A DNA stretch of 64,000 nucleotides from Bacteroidota bacterium. GTDB taxonomy: Bacteria; Bacteroidota; Bacteroidia; Bacteroidales; Dysgonomonadaceae. The stretch is taken from NCBI GenBank assembly GCA_023437305.1, contig JAEZGN010000021.1, positions 1-64,000 on the forward strand. The letters are read 5' to 3'. Positions 62,830 to 64,000 of the stretch are shown here, in pieces. The notes beneath the pieces are model-generated. The model did no database searches, was not told where the DNA came from, and saw nothing but the letters and a program-made list of their open reading frames with translations. The translations under genes and the position numbers were made by a program. Position 1 is the first letter of the stretch. Each line of letters opens with the position of its first letter.

Positions 62830-63242
62830 GGTAATGTAGCTTTTGCGTAAATAAATAAGTATCCGGTAGGCTCTGTACCGATTTTATCGACCTTAAATTC
62901 CACGAGCGACTTTGCCTTTATCTTCACCGATACGGTTTTATCCAAAGGCACTTCTATGCCGTCTATCCATAGTTTGGATACGCTCATCGCCTCTACCCGG
63001 TAGATGGTCATCTCCTCGCCTACAAACATTTCGTAGGGCGAGGCAAGTCCCATATTGATAGACATGCGACGTTCCAGCTGTAGCCGCTTGGCATATTCTG
63101 CCAGATTCTCGAACAGGTACTTACCCGAGTTGAGCGCACCGTTGCTTTCTTTCTTCGAACCGAATATCCAGAAACCGCTGGGGTCTTTGATTTCGGGAAG
63201 CTCCGACAAGGGGATAGCTGCTATTTTAGTATTTTCTGCCAT
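62826..63242 (-). CDS. phage structural-region protein, unknown
   Basis: A 138-aa protein. N-terminus KIAAIPLSELPEIKDPSGFW, followed by a beta-rich C-terminal domain (MTIYRVEAMSVSKLWIDGIE). It may be a tail attachment or baseplate accessory; no family assigned. Confidence 0.6.
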   Translation of the reverse strand: MAENTKIAAIPLSELPEIKDPSGFWIFGSKKESNGALNSGKYLFENLAEYAKRLQLERRMSINMGLASPYEMFVGEEMTIYRVEAMSVSKLWIDGIEVPLDKTVSVKIKAKSLVEFKVDKIGTEPTGYLFIYAKATLP

Positions 63243-63357
63243 ATTTTTTTGATTTATTTTTTATTCTAAAATCTTCTTTGTCTTCCTGTTTTTCTTTTCC
63301 TATACTATTTGTTTTATCCCTCCTGTTATCTTCTTTGTCATCTTTTTTCGCCTCTTT

Positions 63358-63686
63358 GTCATCCTGAACGATAGGGAAGGATCTCTTTCCTCGTTATTCC
63401 CTCACAGGGTCGAGATGCTCTCGTTTCTTTGCTCACTTACAGGGTTTCGTCCTTCGGGGTTTGCAACCCCGAGGCTTTATCATCAGGATTTAAAATCCGA
63501 AAGGACGATGGGATCTTTTTCCTCGTTATTCATTTACAGAGTCGAGATGCTTCGTGCCTCAGCATGACAAGAGAGGGTATATCCACAACAAAGTATTTAC
63601 AGTCTTTATCATCCTGACCAAAGGGAAGGATCTCTTTCCTCGTTATTCCCTCACAGGGTCGGGATGCTTCGTTTCCTCAGCATGAC
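63358..63686. repeat. long composite palindrome array, copy 10
   Basis: At least two units of the GTCATnCTGA palindrome family (outer ends GTCATCCTGAACGATAGGGA at 63358 and CTCAGCATGAC at 63686). GC palindromes of the second family are inserted between them: CTTCGGGGTTTGCAACCCCG at 63452, and one with ATTTAAAAT nearby. It fills the 63243-63740 gap between structural genes. Confidence 0.85.
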
Positions 63687-63740
63687 AAGAGAGTTAAGAG
63701 TGACAAGCGAAAACCAAAAACAAGAGAGATCACCATTGCA

Positions 63741-64000
63741 CTATATCAATATTGCGAACTTTCCGTTTTCGGTAACTATCACCCTCCTGCTCTCTGTTCC
63801 CAACGCAAATATCTTGTTGAATTTCTCGGCATTCACCTCAAAGAGAGGATAGATAGAATCTTTGGATAGCGTGATGCTATATCCCGCCGTTTCGCCCAAC
63901 TGCCCCGATACCTGCGAGAAGGCAAGCGTAGCCCCACCGTCGGAACCAAAGGAGTAGACATTGCCCTGCATATTCCTAAACACCACCAAATACTTGTTGC
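63741..64000 (-). CDS. phage structural-region protein, partial
   Basis: The C-terminal 86 or so residues of a gene that starts beyond the right end of the window: the frame stays open to the last base (NKYLVVFRNMQGN continues before the internal TTG). It holds GSDGGATLAFSQVSGQLGET and SIYPLFEVNAEKFN; no named domain. Likely part of the tail operon. Confidence 0.6.
   Translation of the reverse strand, partial: NKYLVVFRNMQGNVYSFGSDGGATLAFSQVSGQLGETAGYSITLSKDSIYPLFEVNAEKFNKIFALGTESRRVIVTENGKFAILI

Noticed and set aside
11370..63686. CRISPR array
   Set aside because: The repeats are scattered singly and are palindromic with no regular spacers; no cas genes were seen.

Overview
The window looks like a chromosomal segment of a Bacteroidales bacterium, most likely a Dysgonomonas/Parabacteroides-type organism (genus is an inference). 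The signs are a SusC/SusD pair with a hybrid two-component regulator, Bacteroidetes-type TssD (Hcp-like) proteins, Bacteroidetes-type tyrosine recombinase, promoters of the TTTG / TAnnTTTG type, and mostly weak Shine-Dalgarno sequences.

Layout. (1) 1-1.5 kb: a tyrosine recombinase just downstream of a tRNA-Arg(CCU) gene, probably the edge of an integrated element that lies left of the window. (2) 1.7-24.4 kb: ordinary chromosome. It holds a DUF3109 protein, a Nudix hydrolase, a large TPR protein with an outer-membrane barrel, an OMP, PriA, a class A penicillin-binding protein, a GYF/CD225 protein with a DUF2752 protein, a TraB/GumN protein, an ECF sigma factor with its probable membrane partner, a lipoprotein-type peptide deformylase homologue, a CPBP protease, IlvE, LptB and a HAD phosphatase. 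(3) 24.5-25.7 kb: an AT-rich two-gene DUF3800 module that looks acquired. (4) 26-43.6 kb: a polysaccharide utilisation locus. The leftward operon is susC, susD, GH43, BNR/Asp-box glycosidase, an (alpha/alpha)-barrel protein, GH43 and GH2; a divergent hybrid two-component regulator controls it. The enzyme set fits an arabinose-containing glycan. (5) 43.7-46.8 kb: two TssD-like tube proteins followed by a candidate effector, a four-helix membrane protein (candidate immunity) and a candidate lipoprotein. No other type VI secretion genes are present. (6) 46.9 kb to the right end: a prophage or prophage remnant. It has an orphan small terminase, a sigma-like protein, DnaC- and DnaD-like replication proteins, a three-operator control region, an S24-type repressor, a PutAbiC abortive-infection gene, a holin/endolysin/single-chain spanin lysis cassette and tail-region genes that continue past the window.

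Two repeat families run through the intergenic spaces. One is an imperfect palindrome of about 65-80 bp with arms GTCATnCTGA / TCAGnATGAC, found at about ten places, also inside the prophage and between the enzyme genes of the utilisation locus. The other is a short GC-rich palindrome built on CGGrTTTGCAAyCCG. A third pattern is new to me: an 11-mer, AAAAAGTCATA, occurs in three pairs. Each pair is spaced exactly 77 bp, and two pairs sit at the same distance upstream of a start codon.

The best candidates for undescribed biology are the orphan TssD/effector/immunity cluster, the DUF3800 two-gene module, the paired 77-bp boxes, and the unknown gene at 55948-56913 flanked by near-identical 80-bp palindromes.
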